DNA from: Diplolepis rosae
Taxonomy: Eukaryota; Arthropoda; Insecta; Hymenoptera; Diplolepididae
DNA length: 64,000 bases
Reading direction: 5' to 3'
Assembly: GCA_030998225.1 (NCBI GenBank)
Contig: JAPYXD010000698.1
Span: 6,427,001-6,491,000, forward strand
How positions within the stretch are numbered: position 1 is the first letter of the stretch; each line of letters opens with the position of its first letter. The notes under the pieces are model-generated. The model saw only the letters and a program-made list of their open reading frames with translations, did not search any database and was not told where the DNA came from. This document shows positions 48,136 to 59,741 of this stretch, in pieces. A program made the position numbers and the translations under genes.

Positions 48136-48295
48136 TTTCTTTCTTTTTGCGCATTTTTAAATGTAATAATAATTTTAATCAAAGAAAATAAGAAGAAACT
48201 GACCCTATGCCAAAGAAATGAACAAACATTATATGAATTTGGGTCAATATAATAATAGACATGTTACCAAACATGTCAATTTGTTAATTAATTGA

Positions 48296-50082
48296 GTTGG
48301 GAGTTTTCGAGTACTCGAAAAATGTTGAGCTTTCAGAAAAACTAAAATTCAGTAAAGATTCTTATTTTTCGTACACTCTTAATTTCAAATGCAAAAGTCA
48401 TCTTGAATGAAAAGATATTTTTTTCGTCATATACCGTATAACTGTAAGAAGAGGAAGGTACGCTACTGGAATATGGCATGTATGAACCTCCAACACCGTA
48501 GATGTAAATATAGGTAACAAGGGAGGAGCAAGAAGGAGAGAGAGTGAGAGAGAAGAAGAGAGTACATAGATGTCGGTTCCACACTTCACCCTGCGTCCCT
48601 AGGCCCCGTCATCATCCATCTGTTCACCATCGTGTTCCGCAAAACCACTGCACTATTCAGTAGCGCGGCACTCCGTGTCGCCCCTTTGATCTTCGAGCCT
48701 TGAGGCATGCTCGGTACATATACTCATGTACCGGCTCACACAAAATCTCGACATACACACACTTCAACAATCCACAGTGTCGGATATGACACGGTCGCGA
48801 CACTTCGCGTTTCAGCGCACTCACTGCAGTATTCTCTTACCTTCGTATATATATGTATAGTGTACACTATGTATGTAATTATTTCCCCTATGTATGCATT
48901 TTCTTTAGATATGTCTATGTGTAAGTGAACTCAACTCTTGCTATCATATGTAGATGCGGGCTTTCAGATTAATAACGCGGCGCGCAAGGTGACGAGCTGC
49001 TTTTCGAGTTGAAAGAGGCGAAGAAGTGGAACAAAAAAAAGGAGAATGAGATGAGAAGGTCGCGAATACGGTATGTAGTATCATTTCGAGAGCACCCGAT
49101 TATACATGATGATGACGTTCGCCTCGAGCATGCACCGAGATGAAGACAAAATCATTCCGCGAGGCCGCTAGCTTGATTATCATTTCCAAGGAAAAAATTC
49201 TTAATTACACTCAACTCAGTGTGAAACTATACTCTCGGACTTGGTTGGGTATAATTATGTGCAATTTGAAATTTAATTTTAAGAGTAAAATGCACTGAAA
49301 GGTTAATACGAAATATTATTACTTGATAAATAACTCAAACAGGATTGTGACCTCAAATCAGCTTTTTCATGGACATTCATATGTGTATGTATGTTATAAA
49401 CTTATCATAAATCCATGAAATGTATGGAGTCAATCCCCATGAAAGCTGCAATTTTCACGACCCATATGCTCCATAAACAATACCCTAAGTCACTAGAGCT
49501 AAGGGGATTGCCGATGAAAATGGATCGGTTCGATACCCCAAGGGTCACGAAGGTGAAGAAAGAAAAAATAGATATAGGGTGACGAGTATCGTACGACGGA
49601 TGCATTAAAGATTTAAGGAAAAGCAATTGAGCTAAGTCTGCACTATACCAGTATAAGTACTTAAATGGTTACCTTCATTAAATCGTGATGAACCCTAGCT
49701 TTCAGAACTATGAACTACAGGTCTCGTATTAGTCTGTGTTCGCACATTTGTAAATACAATTAGATTGATGCCTTGCTAGTGACTGTACACTCTACAGTCT
49801 ATACAGTTTCCACGTAACGTTTCACGGCCATTCAACCCATGACCTGTACTAGGGTAGTTACGTTCACCCACAGGAAAATGCCCTGACGGTATATTCCTAG
49901 TACAAAGCTTCAATGTTCGAATAATTTACGCATAAAGACAACGCAATCGTTTTCTCAGCTGGTCGATTAGAAATATCTTTTATAACGGAATAGTCACAAT
50001 GCGCTCGGTAGTATGTAATGCCAGTTCATTGTAATTTTAGATATCAATATGCACCTATCAGATACTCAAATACTTTTTACTT
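48296..50082. other. No gene; single-copy island 48.4-49.9 kb
   Basis: GC-richer around 48580-49170 with AGAGAGAGAG-type purine runs near 48535. No exon supported. The frame at 49405-49626 (minus) has no recognised domain. Confidence 0.4.
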
Positions 50083-50230
50083 ATACTATTAGAAATATCT
50101 ATGCTAATTTCCCGAAACACGTGACTGTAGTTTTATATAGATACAATTTCATAAAATTAAGATAGGATTTCATAAAATCCAGTTACTTTTTAGTAAAATC
50201 AAGAAACGATTTCTTAATTTTCAATTACAA

Positions 50231-51680
50231 TGTGTTGAAAAGTCTGATATTTGTATCTGGAAATTCTGAAACTTGTAACAGGAATAATTTTACGTTTTGT
50301 GTGACTGAAGTTTTATTTAGTTACAATTTCGTAAAATTATGATAGAATTTCAGAAAATCCAACTACTTTATAGTAAATTTAAGAAAAAATTACTTAATTT
50401 TCAGTAACAAAGTGTTGAATATTCTGATATTTGTTTCTGGACATTATGAAACTTGCAATAAGAATAATTTTACGTTATGTGTAATTACAATTGCGTAAAA
50501 TTAAGATAGGATTTCAGAAAATCCAGTTACTTTATATTAAATTTAAGAAACAATTTTTTAATTTTCAGTTACAAAGTGTTGAAAACTCCGATATTTGTAC
50601 CTGGAAATTCTTAAACTTATAACATCAGGAATAATTTCACATTTTGTGTGACTGAAGTTTCATTCAGTTACAATTTCGTAAAATTATGATAGAATTTCAG
50701 AAAATTCAGTTAATTTATAGTAAATTTAAGAAAAAATTACTTAATTATCAGTAACAAAGTGTTGAATATTCTGATATTTGTTTCTGGACATTATGAAACT
50801 TGCAATAAGAATAATTTTACGTTTTGGGTAACTGAAGTTTCATTTAGTTACAATTTCGTAAAATTATGAAGAATTTCAGAAAATGCAGTTACTTTTTACT
50901 AAATTCAAGAAACGATTTCCTTATTTTCAATTACAATGTGTTGAATATTCTGATATTTGTATCTGCAAATTCTGAAACTTGTAACAAGAATAATTTTACG
51001 TTCCGGGTAACTGAAGTTTCATTCAGTTACAATTTCGTAAAATTAAGATAAAATTTCAGAAAATCAAGTTACTTTTTAGTAAATTTAGGAGACAATTTCT
51101 TATAATTTTCAGTAATAAAGTGTTGAATATTCTGATATTTGTATCTGGGAATTCTGAAACTTGTAACAGGAATAATTTTACGTTTTGTGTGACTGAAGTT
51201 TCATTCGCTACAATTTCGTAAAATTATGTAGAATTTCAGTAAATCCAGTTACTTTATAGTAAATTTTAGGAAAAATTTCTTAATTTTCAGTAACAAAGTG
51301 TTGAATATTCTGATATTTGTTTCTGGACATTATGAAATTTGCAATAAGAATAATTTTACGTTTTGGGTAACTGAAGTTTCATTCAGTTACAATTGCGTAA
51401 AATTAAGATAGGATTTCAGAAAATTTAGTTACTTTATATTAAATTTAAGAAACAATTTGTTAATTTTCAGTTCCAAAGTGTTGAAAATTCCGATATTTGT
51501 ACCTGGAATTTATAAAACTTGCAGTAAGAATACTTCTACGTTTTGGGTAACTGAAGTTTCATTTAGTTACAATTTCGTAAAATTATGAAGAATTTCAGAA
51601 AATGCAGTTACTTTTTACTAAATTCAAGAAACGATTTCCTTATTTTGAATTACAATGTGTTGAATATTCTGATATTTGTA
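50231..51680. repeat. ~180-bp tandem array, about nine units
   Basis: The landmark GTTGAATATTCTGATATTTG (with variants) recurs at about 50231, 50411, 50577, 50760, 50939, 51120, 51301, 51480 and 51658. The step is 166-183 bp. Each unit also has TTTTACGTTTTG and GTTACAATTTCGTAAAATTA. Units differ by point changes and small indels. Confidence 0.85.
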
Positions 51681-51865
51681 CACTGAGAAATCAGTTTCTT
51701 TGAATCATAGAAACATTTCTTTGATATACGGTAAAAGAAAAAATTTCTTTAAATTAAAGAAAGTTTTGTTAATTAAAAAAAAATTTCTTTGATCCAAAGA
51801 AATAGATTTGTTTACATTAACGTATATCGAAGAAATGTTTCTTTGATTCACAAATACTGTTTTCT
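51680..51865. mobile_element. Short foldback MITE inserted in the array
   Basis: ACACTGAGAAATCAGTTTCT at the left; ATGTTTCTTTGATTCACAAA at the right is inverted to the left interior. Related in ends and TTTCTTTGATT motif to 37946-38309. It interrupts the last tandem unit. Confidence 0.6.
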
Positions 51866-52245
51866 GGATGTATCTGGAAATTTGGAAACTTGTATCAAGA
51901 ATAATTTTACGCTTTTTGTGAATTTTTATACAGTTGTTTGTAACTGAAAATTTTGTGACAGTTTCTTAATTTTATGATAAATTTTATGAAAATTCTCTTG
52001 CAATTTTATAATTTTAGGATAAACTTTATAAAAATTCTATTACAGTTTGCTAGTTTTAAAATACGTACATTATATGAAAAATCAGTCGAATTCCATAATA
52101 TTAAGAAAATTTTTAGAGAATTCATTACATTTTCCGCAATTTAAGATACCTTTACTCAAAAACATCATAAATATTGTCAAATTTTACGTTCTCTTGGCAA
52201 CATAAAAATATTGTAATTTCCCAAACATTTCTATTAAGAGTGTAA

Positions 52246-53861
52246 AGCTCAAATATTTAAAAGCTTTTCATATATACATATAATAGGGATAATTTGATGT
52301 AAAATATTTAAAGTTTAGACGCGAGTTTGATGAATGTTAAAATTTAGTAATGGCCAATTATAGGTCCAGGCTTTTAATTCAAGACTCCGCTACCAGGCTT
52401 GGACCAATAAGTTCATTGCTATCTTGAAGAAATAAAAATTTATAAAATTTGTATAAACTATTTACATTAAATATATGCATAAAATTAATATTTGTTAAAT
52501 ATAAAATTTGTTAATGATGGATAGCCTTTCATTCAATATAACTAAAATTTATTTACATTAAATTAAATTTCTATTTGATCAATACACAAATAACTTTTTA
52601 TTCAATATAAAATAGATTTCTTTTTGATGTTCAGAATATATCACTGCAATTTAATTAAGTAATATGTGACAGAATTTGATGATTAAGTTCGAGAAGCTTT
52701 TGTCAAATATTTAATCTGGCTCGCTCGGTTAAAATTATAACGCCGATAAAACTTGTCAGGAATAATCTGCCTTGTCCTTATTCTCAGAGATAAAAGAAGG
52801 CGAGAAAGGTGATTATGGTAATAGGGAGGGGTAGGAAGTTGAAAATACGTGGGGTGAGTAAATAAGGAAATAAATAAGCGACCTTGCACATTACCTACGG
52901 TGGTCTGTAATGGCGTAGGGTGTACCGTGGTAGTTATACGACGAGAGGTGGGGCGCTCTTTAAACAGTCCGTCGCCCATTTTGCACCCTTGCGTCTGCCA
53001 GTGTCGCCGTCTTGGTGTGAAAGCCACTGTCGTAAAACCGCACACTTAATTTGCCTTGCAAAATTTAAGCTTTCTCTTTCTCTCTTGGGATGCAGGTTGT
53101 ACTGTAAGGTACAAGGTAGAAAACTAGAGGCCACCCCCCTTCCACAGAGATGGTTGTGTCGCGAGAGGGTTGAATCGAGAGGGCGGTGGTGGTGAGATAA
53201 AGAGGAAATGCAGGGGTGGAGAAGAAGTGGGGGTGTACGAGCAGTGGCGAGAGAAGAAAAGTGTGCTTAAAATATTAAAGCCGGAAGCGCTTGCAAGGAG
53301 GGTTCTTTGTTCCTTGGTGCTAGAGAGGGTTTGCTTCGCCGCTAGAAAGGGGCTAAAAGGGTAAGGGTGAGCGCAAACAACCTACCGTGCAAAATAATAT
53401 ATGAAATATGCACCGCGGTTGTTCTGCAGAATTTTCTCCTATAAAAGTTTTCCCTTCTCCTCATCCTCCTCCTCCTCACAACCACCCTCTTGCTCTTTCT
53501 TCTCCCAGGAACAAGTCATACCCAGTGAACGTTGGCGCTAATGAAAAACCTTGAATTTTCCATGAAGGAATTACGTCCTCGCTATTCGTACACGTATACT
53601 AGCTAACTCAACCCCCGTACTTTACACAGTATATACACTTTCTACCGTACTTTGCTTCCTTTTTTTAGCCATGTCGCGAACTCTATCGCATTATTCCCCC
53701 TCGTCTGAGGGCAAAACTAAAAAGCTCAGCTTGAGCTTAAAAATGAGCGAAGTTGTCTCACAGTTGGAGTGGGAAGACAAGTTTCTCTAAAAACTTCGCT
53801 ATTTTTAATTAATCCAATCTTTTAACGAATGCTATTTGGTTCATTATTTTATTATTGTATA
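52246..53861. other. No gene; GC-richer island 52.74-53.5 kb
   Basis: AT-rich, then a GC-richer region with overlapping short frames on both strands. None carries a domain, and no splice pattern could be supported. Confidence 0.4.
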
Positions 53862-54940
53862 TGGGTCATTCCATATTAGATTGACAGTCGATGTCGCAGA
53901 TTTGAACGAGATAATTTTTTTTCGCTTCTTTATCAACAATAAATAGACACGTATTTCTTTTTTTGGCCAAAAAAAATTTGTTTACAAATATACGATTTTT
54001 CAAATTTTCTAAGCAATGATATTTTCGACATAGCAAGCGCACTTTCAAGCCTGTTTATCTTGAAATTAATTGTTCGCACAAAAATTTTTCCAAATTACGA
54101 AAATTAGGGTTTTGACTCTTCTTTACAGAGATTGTTGCGAAAAAATTTTTTTAAACATTTTGTAACATACAAAAGTAAAGAAATAAACGCTAAATCGTTT
54201 TTTCCCAAATTTGTCCCCTTTCCAAATTTATTTTTTCGTGTATTTAGATTCTTTGAAGTCTGTTATACAATATGAGAATCGAATAAAAATGGCTGGATCA
54301 TTGATGCGGAAGTTATGGAATTTTGAAGAGCCTCGCGCGGCCTTGCGCGCAATCCGGGCACTTCCACGCGCGGCGAGCGTTTACCTTTACTTTTAGCGCT
54401 AATAACTTACGCCCGGTAAAATGCTCGCCGCGTTTGGAAGCGCCCAGATTGCGCGCGAGGCCGTGCGAGGCTCTTCAAAATTCCATAACTTCCGCATCAA
54501 TGATCCAGCCATTTTTATTCGATTCTCATATTGTATAACAGACTTCAAAGAATCTAAATCCACGAAAAAAAAAAATTTCGAAAGGGGCCAAATTTGGAAA
54601 AAACGATTTTGCGTTTATTTCTTTACTTTTGTATGTTATAAAAAATGTTTAAACAATTTTTTCGCAACAATCTCTGTAAAGACGAGTCAAAACCCTAATT
54701 TTCGTAATTTGCACAATTTTTTGTGCGAACAATTGTTTTCAAGATAAACAGGCTTGAAAGTGGGCTTACTATATCGAAAATATCATTTCTCAAAAAATTC
54801 GAAAAATCGTATACTTGTAAAAAAATTTTTTTTGATCAAACAAAAAAATACGTGTCTATTTATTGTTGATAAAGAGCCGAAAAAAAATTATCTTGTTCAA
54901 ATCTGTGACATCGACTGTCAATCTAATATGGAATGACCCA
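53862..54940. mobile_element. Second full-length 1.08 kb foldback copy
   Basis: TGGGTCATTCCATATTAG at the left and the exact inverse at the right, flanked by TA. The centre again has GCGCGCAATCCGGGC-type GC-rich DNA. Relative to 9843-10919 the central spacer lies in the opposite orientation. Confidence 0.8.
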
Positions 54941-54990
54941 TATACTTGTATATATGGGACTTTATTTTACCTTGCTATAGATAATGATTA

Positions 54991-55528
54991 AGGTAGTTCA
55001 TCCAGGAAAATTAGACCTCAGGCAAAAATAGATAATTTTGCTTTCAAGAATAGTCTAATTTGAAAGAGAAAAGATTATTTTTCATGAAAAAAATTTGAAA
55101 CACAAAAAATAATTTTATTAATAAATTTTATTTTTGCTCAAAGTTATTTTCTTATCGCTTCTTAGCAAATTTTAAAAAATTATTCGATTCTAATAAATCA
55201 CGAATCATTTTTTCAGTAAAAAGTTTTCCACAACTTCACCGTTTCTGATTTTTAAAAATAAATTCTTTAATGGCTAAAACCATTAAAAAAATATTTTCTA
55301 AAACGAAATTTTTATGAACAAATTGCTGAATTTGATAATAATTGATTCATTTCCAAAAATTGGAAATGGTTAAGTTGTAAAGAAAAAAATTACTTTTCTG
55401 TGTTTCAGATTCTTTTCATGGAAATTAATCTTTCTCTTACAAAATAGCCTTTCAATAATAATATTGCTATTCTTGAAAGCAAAATTATCTATTTTTTCTG
55501 AGGTCTAATTTTCCTGGATTAACTACCT
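54991..55528. mobile_element. Foldback MITE, AAGGTAGTT family
   Basis: AGGTAGTTCATCCAGGAAAA and inverse, flanked by TA. 538 bp; the arms share the AATTAGACCTCAGG segment with 46417-47084. Confidence 0.75.
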
Positions 55529-55710
55529 TAATCAAATTTCTTGTTTTTCTATGACTGAAAACTGATAATCTGTACAGTTTTTTAAACGGTATAATGGCTG
55601 GGATTTTTCATATTTTAATTTTTAAGGTAATGTTTATTTAATAATTAAAAGTAGTCTAAATTGTATTGACCCTCTATTTTAATAAAATGGTACGTTGTTG
55701 GAAAAAATTG

Positions 55711-55800
55711 GCTTTAGGGTCCAAAAATAATTAAGTCAATTTAATGAGATGTTTCGGCTGAGATTGGAGCCCTCATCAGTGATATTTATTATAAAATCTA
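55711..55800 (-). repeat. Hammerhead-family repeat end, second family
   Basis: TTGGCTTTAGGGTCC followed on the minus strand by a hammerhead-like core. Relative of 9491-9600. Confidence 0.55.
55743..55779 (-). ncRNA. Hammerhead-like motif with GGCT/AGCC stem II
   Basis: Minus strand: CTGATGA (55773-55779), G, stem II GGCT/AGCC around CCAATCTC, GAA (55753-55755), ACAT, then C as the nucleotide before cleavage. The core is intact and stem II differs from the other families while staying paired, but I could not find a convincing stem I. Confidence 0.45.
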
Positions 55801-56385
55801 GAAAATACAAAAAAGGGGTGGCGCTAATTTCACATTTTTAGAAATAATTATAGTAATTAAAGATATAATACAAAAACGAGTACATGATATTTTAAATTAA
55901 ATTTATAAGTGAAAATGGAAGGTTTGGATATTCGACCAGAACAAAAGATGTACTTAAATTAATTTCTTTGGTGTGAAGCTGTATTGAACAACTTTGATCT
56001 GCCCTATTAAAACACTTTAAATAGATAGTTATATTCTAATTATCTAGTTATATATAATATAACTATAATAATAACTATATAATAACTATATAATAACCAT
56101 AATATATAGTTATATTCTTAAATTTAAACCCGAATCTGCTAATAAATTCCTTGATGCGTAGCTGAATTGAAAGAGCTTGATTGAGGCCATTAGGCCTTTT
56201 TTGAACTATTTTACCAAAAAACTATTTTCAAACTATTTTAAAATATGTGTATATAGAGAAATAAATAAATTTTCAAGCAAATGCATGCATTTTAAACCAA
56301 AAATAGATATATTTCCAACTACAGTGAATAAATTTTCAACGACCCTGGATGATAACTAGTTAATAAATTTCAAGAAATTTCTAAC
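55801..56385. other. No gene; AT-rich with ATAACTATATAA tract
   Basis: A degenerate ATAACTATATAA-type microsatellite lies around 56020-56115. Nothing else recognised. Confidence 0.45.
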
Positions 56386-56429
56386 ACTGCAGATTTAAAC
56401 AATTTTTTCTGTGAAAAAAGGAACGCTTC

Positions 56430-56501
56430 CACTCCGCTGGGTATCGAGCCCAGGACCTTTCGATTGCCGGTCGAATGCTCTATCATCTGAGCTACGGAGG
56501 T
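56430..56501 (-). repeat. tRNA-like domain, unit 1
   Basis: Cloverleaf-capable: D arm GCTC...GAGC, anticodon stem TTCGA/TCGAA with loop CCGGCAA (anticodon GGC, base 33 is C not T), T arm CTGGG...CCCAG with CTCGATA loop, five paired acceptor bases. The C33 and lack of a matching end suggest a SINE-type pseudo-tRNA. Confidence 0.6.
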
Positions 56502-56751
56502 CTCAATACTTTTCTCACAGAATCTATTTACGCCAATTTGGCCACAGATATATCATGAACTATATACAAATTTTTCTAAATGATTTCAGTCGATTATGTC
56601 GATAATTAGAAGAGTGTATCATTCACCATGATAACCGAACTCTACCCTATCGACCCTATCAACCTGTGATTTAGAATTAACGTCATTTAAGACCAGATGG
56701 AATTTTCAATATATATTTAAAAAATTTTTCCTGTGAAAAAAGGAACGCTTC

Positions 56752-56823
56752 CACTTTGCTGGGTATCGAGCTCAGGACCTTTCGATTGCCGGTCGAACGC
56801 TCTATCATCTGAGCTACGGAGGT
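56752..56823 (-). repeat. tRNA-like domain, unit 2
   Basis: Same structure with small changes (CACTTTG acceptor side, GAGCTCAGG in the T arm). Confidence 0.6.
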
Positions 56824-57075
56824 TCCACAAAACTTTTCTCACAGAATCTATTTACGCCAATTTGGCCACGGATACATCATGAACTATATACATATTTTTC
56901 TAAATCATTTCAGTCGATTATGTCGATAATTAGAAGAGTGTATCATTCACCATGATAACCGAACTCTACCCTATCGACCCTATCAACCTGTGATTTAGAA
57001 TTAACGTCATTTAAGACCAGATGGAATTTTCAATATATATTTAAAAAAATTTTCCTGTGAAAAAAGGAACGCTTC

Positions 57076-57147
57076 CACTCCGCTGGGTATCGAGCCCAGG
57101 ACCTTTCGATTGCCGGTCGAATGCTCTATCATCTGAGCTACGGAGGT
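57076..57147 (-). repeat. tRNA-like domain, unit 3
   Basis: Identical to unit 1 over the tRNA-like part. Units 1 and 3 are more alike than either is to unit 2. Confidence 0.6.
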
Positions 57148-57602
57148 CTCAATATTTTTCTCACAGAATCTATTTACGCCAATTTGGCCACAGATATATC
57201 ATGAACTATATACAAATTTTTCTAAATGATTTCAGTCGATTATGTCGATAATTAGAAGAGTGTATCATTCACCATGATAACCGAACTCTACCATATCGAC
57301 CCTATCAACCTAGATTTAGAATTAACGTCATTTAAGACCAGATGGAATTTTCAATATATATTTAAACAATTTTTTCTGTGAAAAAAGGAACGCTTCCACT
57401 CCGCTGGGTATTTTTCACAGAAAAAATTGTTTAAATATATATTGAAAATTCCATCTGTTCTTAAATGACGTTAATTCTAAATCTAGGTTGATAGGGTCGA
57501 TATGGTAGAGTTCGGTTATCATGGTGAATGATACACTCTTCTAATTATCGACATAATCGACTAAAATCATTTAGAAAAATTTGTATATACTGCAGATTTA
57601 AA

Positions 57603-58566
57603 TATAAAAAAGACCCAAACTGATATGAAGACCTCAATTTATTATTAATTTTTAAGACTGAAGTGAGAAACAAACTGATGTAAGCTGGCTTAGATTGATA
57701 GGCATTATATAAAATTATAAGTGCATTTTCCTTTAAGAAATTGTTGTTGTTAGTATTGACCCAATACCTACATAGAAAACTCGAATTGCGTCTTTGACTC
57801 GAAAAAGAAAATTACAAGAGAGAAGTGAACGAAGGAAGGAAGGAAACGGGGTGGAAACGAAAGGGGTTTGCTTCTGTAAACATTGCGTGTAGTAAAGCCA
57901 TCGAAGCATTTGAGTCTGGTGTACTCAGTTGCAAGCATGTGTACATGAGGGCATGTTGCAGTGAGTGCAGCTGTATACGTGCAACGCTCGCATACGCAGA
58001 CAAGTACCCGCGAACATAAGCTCAGGAAACACGAAATATTTGAGTTTCTCGGCAAACACGTAAATGTAAACGCGGCGTTTATATTGCCGTTTACTTTTGT
58101 CCCTCTCGCCGGGCCCTCCCGGCCTCCGTGCTAAAGGCGAAGTTAAAGGAGTGTGGATCAGGGCCGTGGCAGGGAGGAAGGGAGCAGAATCGACTAACCG
58201 TCGAGCAAATATTGACCGAGCGGGATATTGCTCCCAATGCTTGTTTGTTTATTTCAATACTCCGTGACCGATGGGCTCGACAGGGTGGCTCGTTTACAGA
58301 GAGCACGGGGGATGTACATACACATCAAATGTGGTATGTGCTGACACACGTTCATTCCCATACACACATCAATATAGATTACCAAGCGTGTCTATTTATA
58401 AGCAACGCTTAGACGGTATACATATATTCTTAATTCTTACATCCGTTGTAAACCCTATATATATATATATATATCTAGGCATAAGTAAATCTGTCATCAG
58501 AATTAATTTCGGCCTTGGAATGCCTTTACGAATCGGTTAAACAAGCCAGTTCAATATTACTAGAGA
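57603..58566. other. No gene; GC-richer island 57.8-58.4 kb
   Basis: Overlapping frames on both strands without domains. A (TA)n tract lies at 58458-58473. Confidence 0.4.
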
Positions 58567-58724
58567 CATCCAAAAATAGGTAAAATATTAAGGCCATGGA
58601 TCAATCGGACCACGTTACTAAATTATACATTTGTTCGTTTATGTAAGATAACTTTTTTCATTTACAAAGTATCTTTCGGAAAATTTGTGAATCGCAATAA
58701 AAGACAATAAGGCATGTCTGTTAA
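58567..58724. repeat. Left half of a host repeat split by a TTAA element
   Basis: Matches 61868-62003 (ATTAAGGCCATGGATCAATC, then AGATAACTTTTTT). The right half continues at 61243-61410. Confidence 0.75.
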
Positions 58725-59041
58725 GGGAGTATGGTGGATGACTATTAAAAATGAGAATTACTTGTAATTTTGACAGAACGCGTATTATAGGCACCGTGCG
58801 TGACTGCAACGCCATAGCATGAGTGAATTAAAGGAGGCTGTTCGAGAACTTTTACAATGTATTATAATGGGACTTAGTTATAAAAATGTTTATTATCAAT
58901 AAAAAAAACAAACAAAAAAACAATTTGATTCACTTTAAAATTCGATTGTTTTTCCTTGTGAAGTATTTGTGTGAAATCAGCAGTAAAAAGTAAGTATTTT
59001 CCATAATAAAAATGATATAGAAACCAGTAAATATAAGGTTA

Positions 59042-59703
59042 AGGTAGTTGTACCAAAAATCAGTCTCTGTAAAAAGAAGTTTTTCTATGATTTCAAGACT
59101 GGAAATTATATCATCAGCCGTGTCATATGTAAGGAAAGACAATCTTTTTAATGAAAAAATTTAAAAATTATGAAAAATAATTTTTTAATAATGTTTTTTG
59201 TAATAGGATTTTTCCTTACTATCGCTTCTTACCAATTTTTTAAAAATGATTGAAGTTTCTTAAATCATTGCATATTTTTTCGGAGAAAATATTCTCTACA
59301 ACTTGACCGTTTCCAATTTTTGAAAATAAATTCTTGAATGGCTGAAATAATTAAAAATCAATTTTCCAAAACAAAATTTTTATAAACAAATTGCTGTATT
59401 TGATAATAATTGATTTATTTTCAAAAATTGGAAACGGTTAAGTTGTAGAGAATATTTCCCCCGAAAAAATAAGCTATGATTTAAGAAACTTCAATCATTT
59501 TCAAAAAATTGGTAAGAAGCGATAGTAAAGAAATATCCTATTATAAAAAACATTATTAAAATATTATTTTTCATAATTTTTAAATTTTTTCATTAAAAAG
59601 AGTGTCTTTTCTTACATATGACACGGCTGATGATATAATTCTCAGTCTTGAAATCATAGAAAAACTTCTTTTTCCAGACTGTTTTTTGGCATGACGACTA
59701 CCT
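59042..59703. mobile_element. Foldback MITE, AAGGTAGTT family, third copy
   Basis: AGGTAGTTGTACC and inverted GACGACTACCT flanked by TA. The arms pair over ~300 bp (CAGTCT, TATCATCAGCCGTGTCATAT, GGTAAGAAGCGATAG). Shares inner sequence with 46417-47084. Confidence 0.7.
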
Positions 59704-59741
59704 TAAGTTAATGACAGATCAAAACAGACTAGAAAATTCTG

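Larger units (their letters stand above)
47375..48283. mobile_element. 909-bp palindrome with two outward hammerhead motifs
   Basis: Flanked by the 12-bp direct repeat TTAATTAATTGA (47363-47374, 48284-48295). About 320 bp arms are inverted, each containing a complete hammerhead-like core. The ~250 bp middle holds CCGGTCGGTTCGTGTGCAA and GCAAAGCCACATGTCC blocks shared with the copies at 7.2 and 32.4 kb. The left arm lacks the terminal GTGACATG motif that the right arm keeps. Variable-length target duplications and inverted partial copies are known for Penelope-like elements. Confidence 0.75.
50083..52245. mobile_element. MITE with internally expanded tandem repeat
   Basis: Starts near ACTATTAGAAATATCT and ends near CATTTCTATTAAGAGTGTA, the terminal type of the 273-bp element at 10985-11257. 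Between them the interior has grown to over 2 kb through tandem copies. Confidence 0.6.
56400..57588 (-). mobile_element. Tandem tRNA-like retroelement with inverted end
   Basis: Three direct units of ~322 bp and the start of a fourth, each with a tRNA-like domain on the minus strand, end at about 57409 in an inverted partial copy (57410-57588). The whole cluster is flanked by the exact 14-bp direct repeat ACTGCAGATTTAAA (56386-56399, 57589-57602). It therefore appears to have inserted as one unit. Confidence 0.7.

Noticed and set aside
50231..51680. CRISPR-like array of regular repeats
   Set aside because: Units are ~180 bp, diverged and without unique spacers, in a eukaryotic context; it is a tandem satellite.
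56411..57251. Two identical 64-residue ORFs
   Set aside because: They arise from the 322-bp tandem unit carrying the antisense tRNA-like sequence, not from genes.
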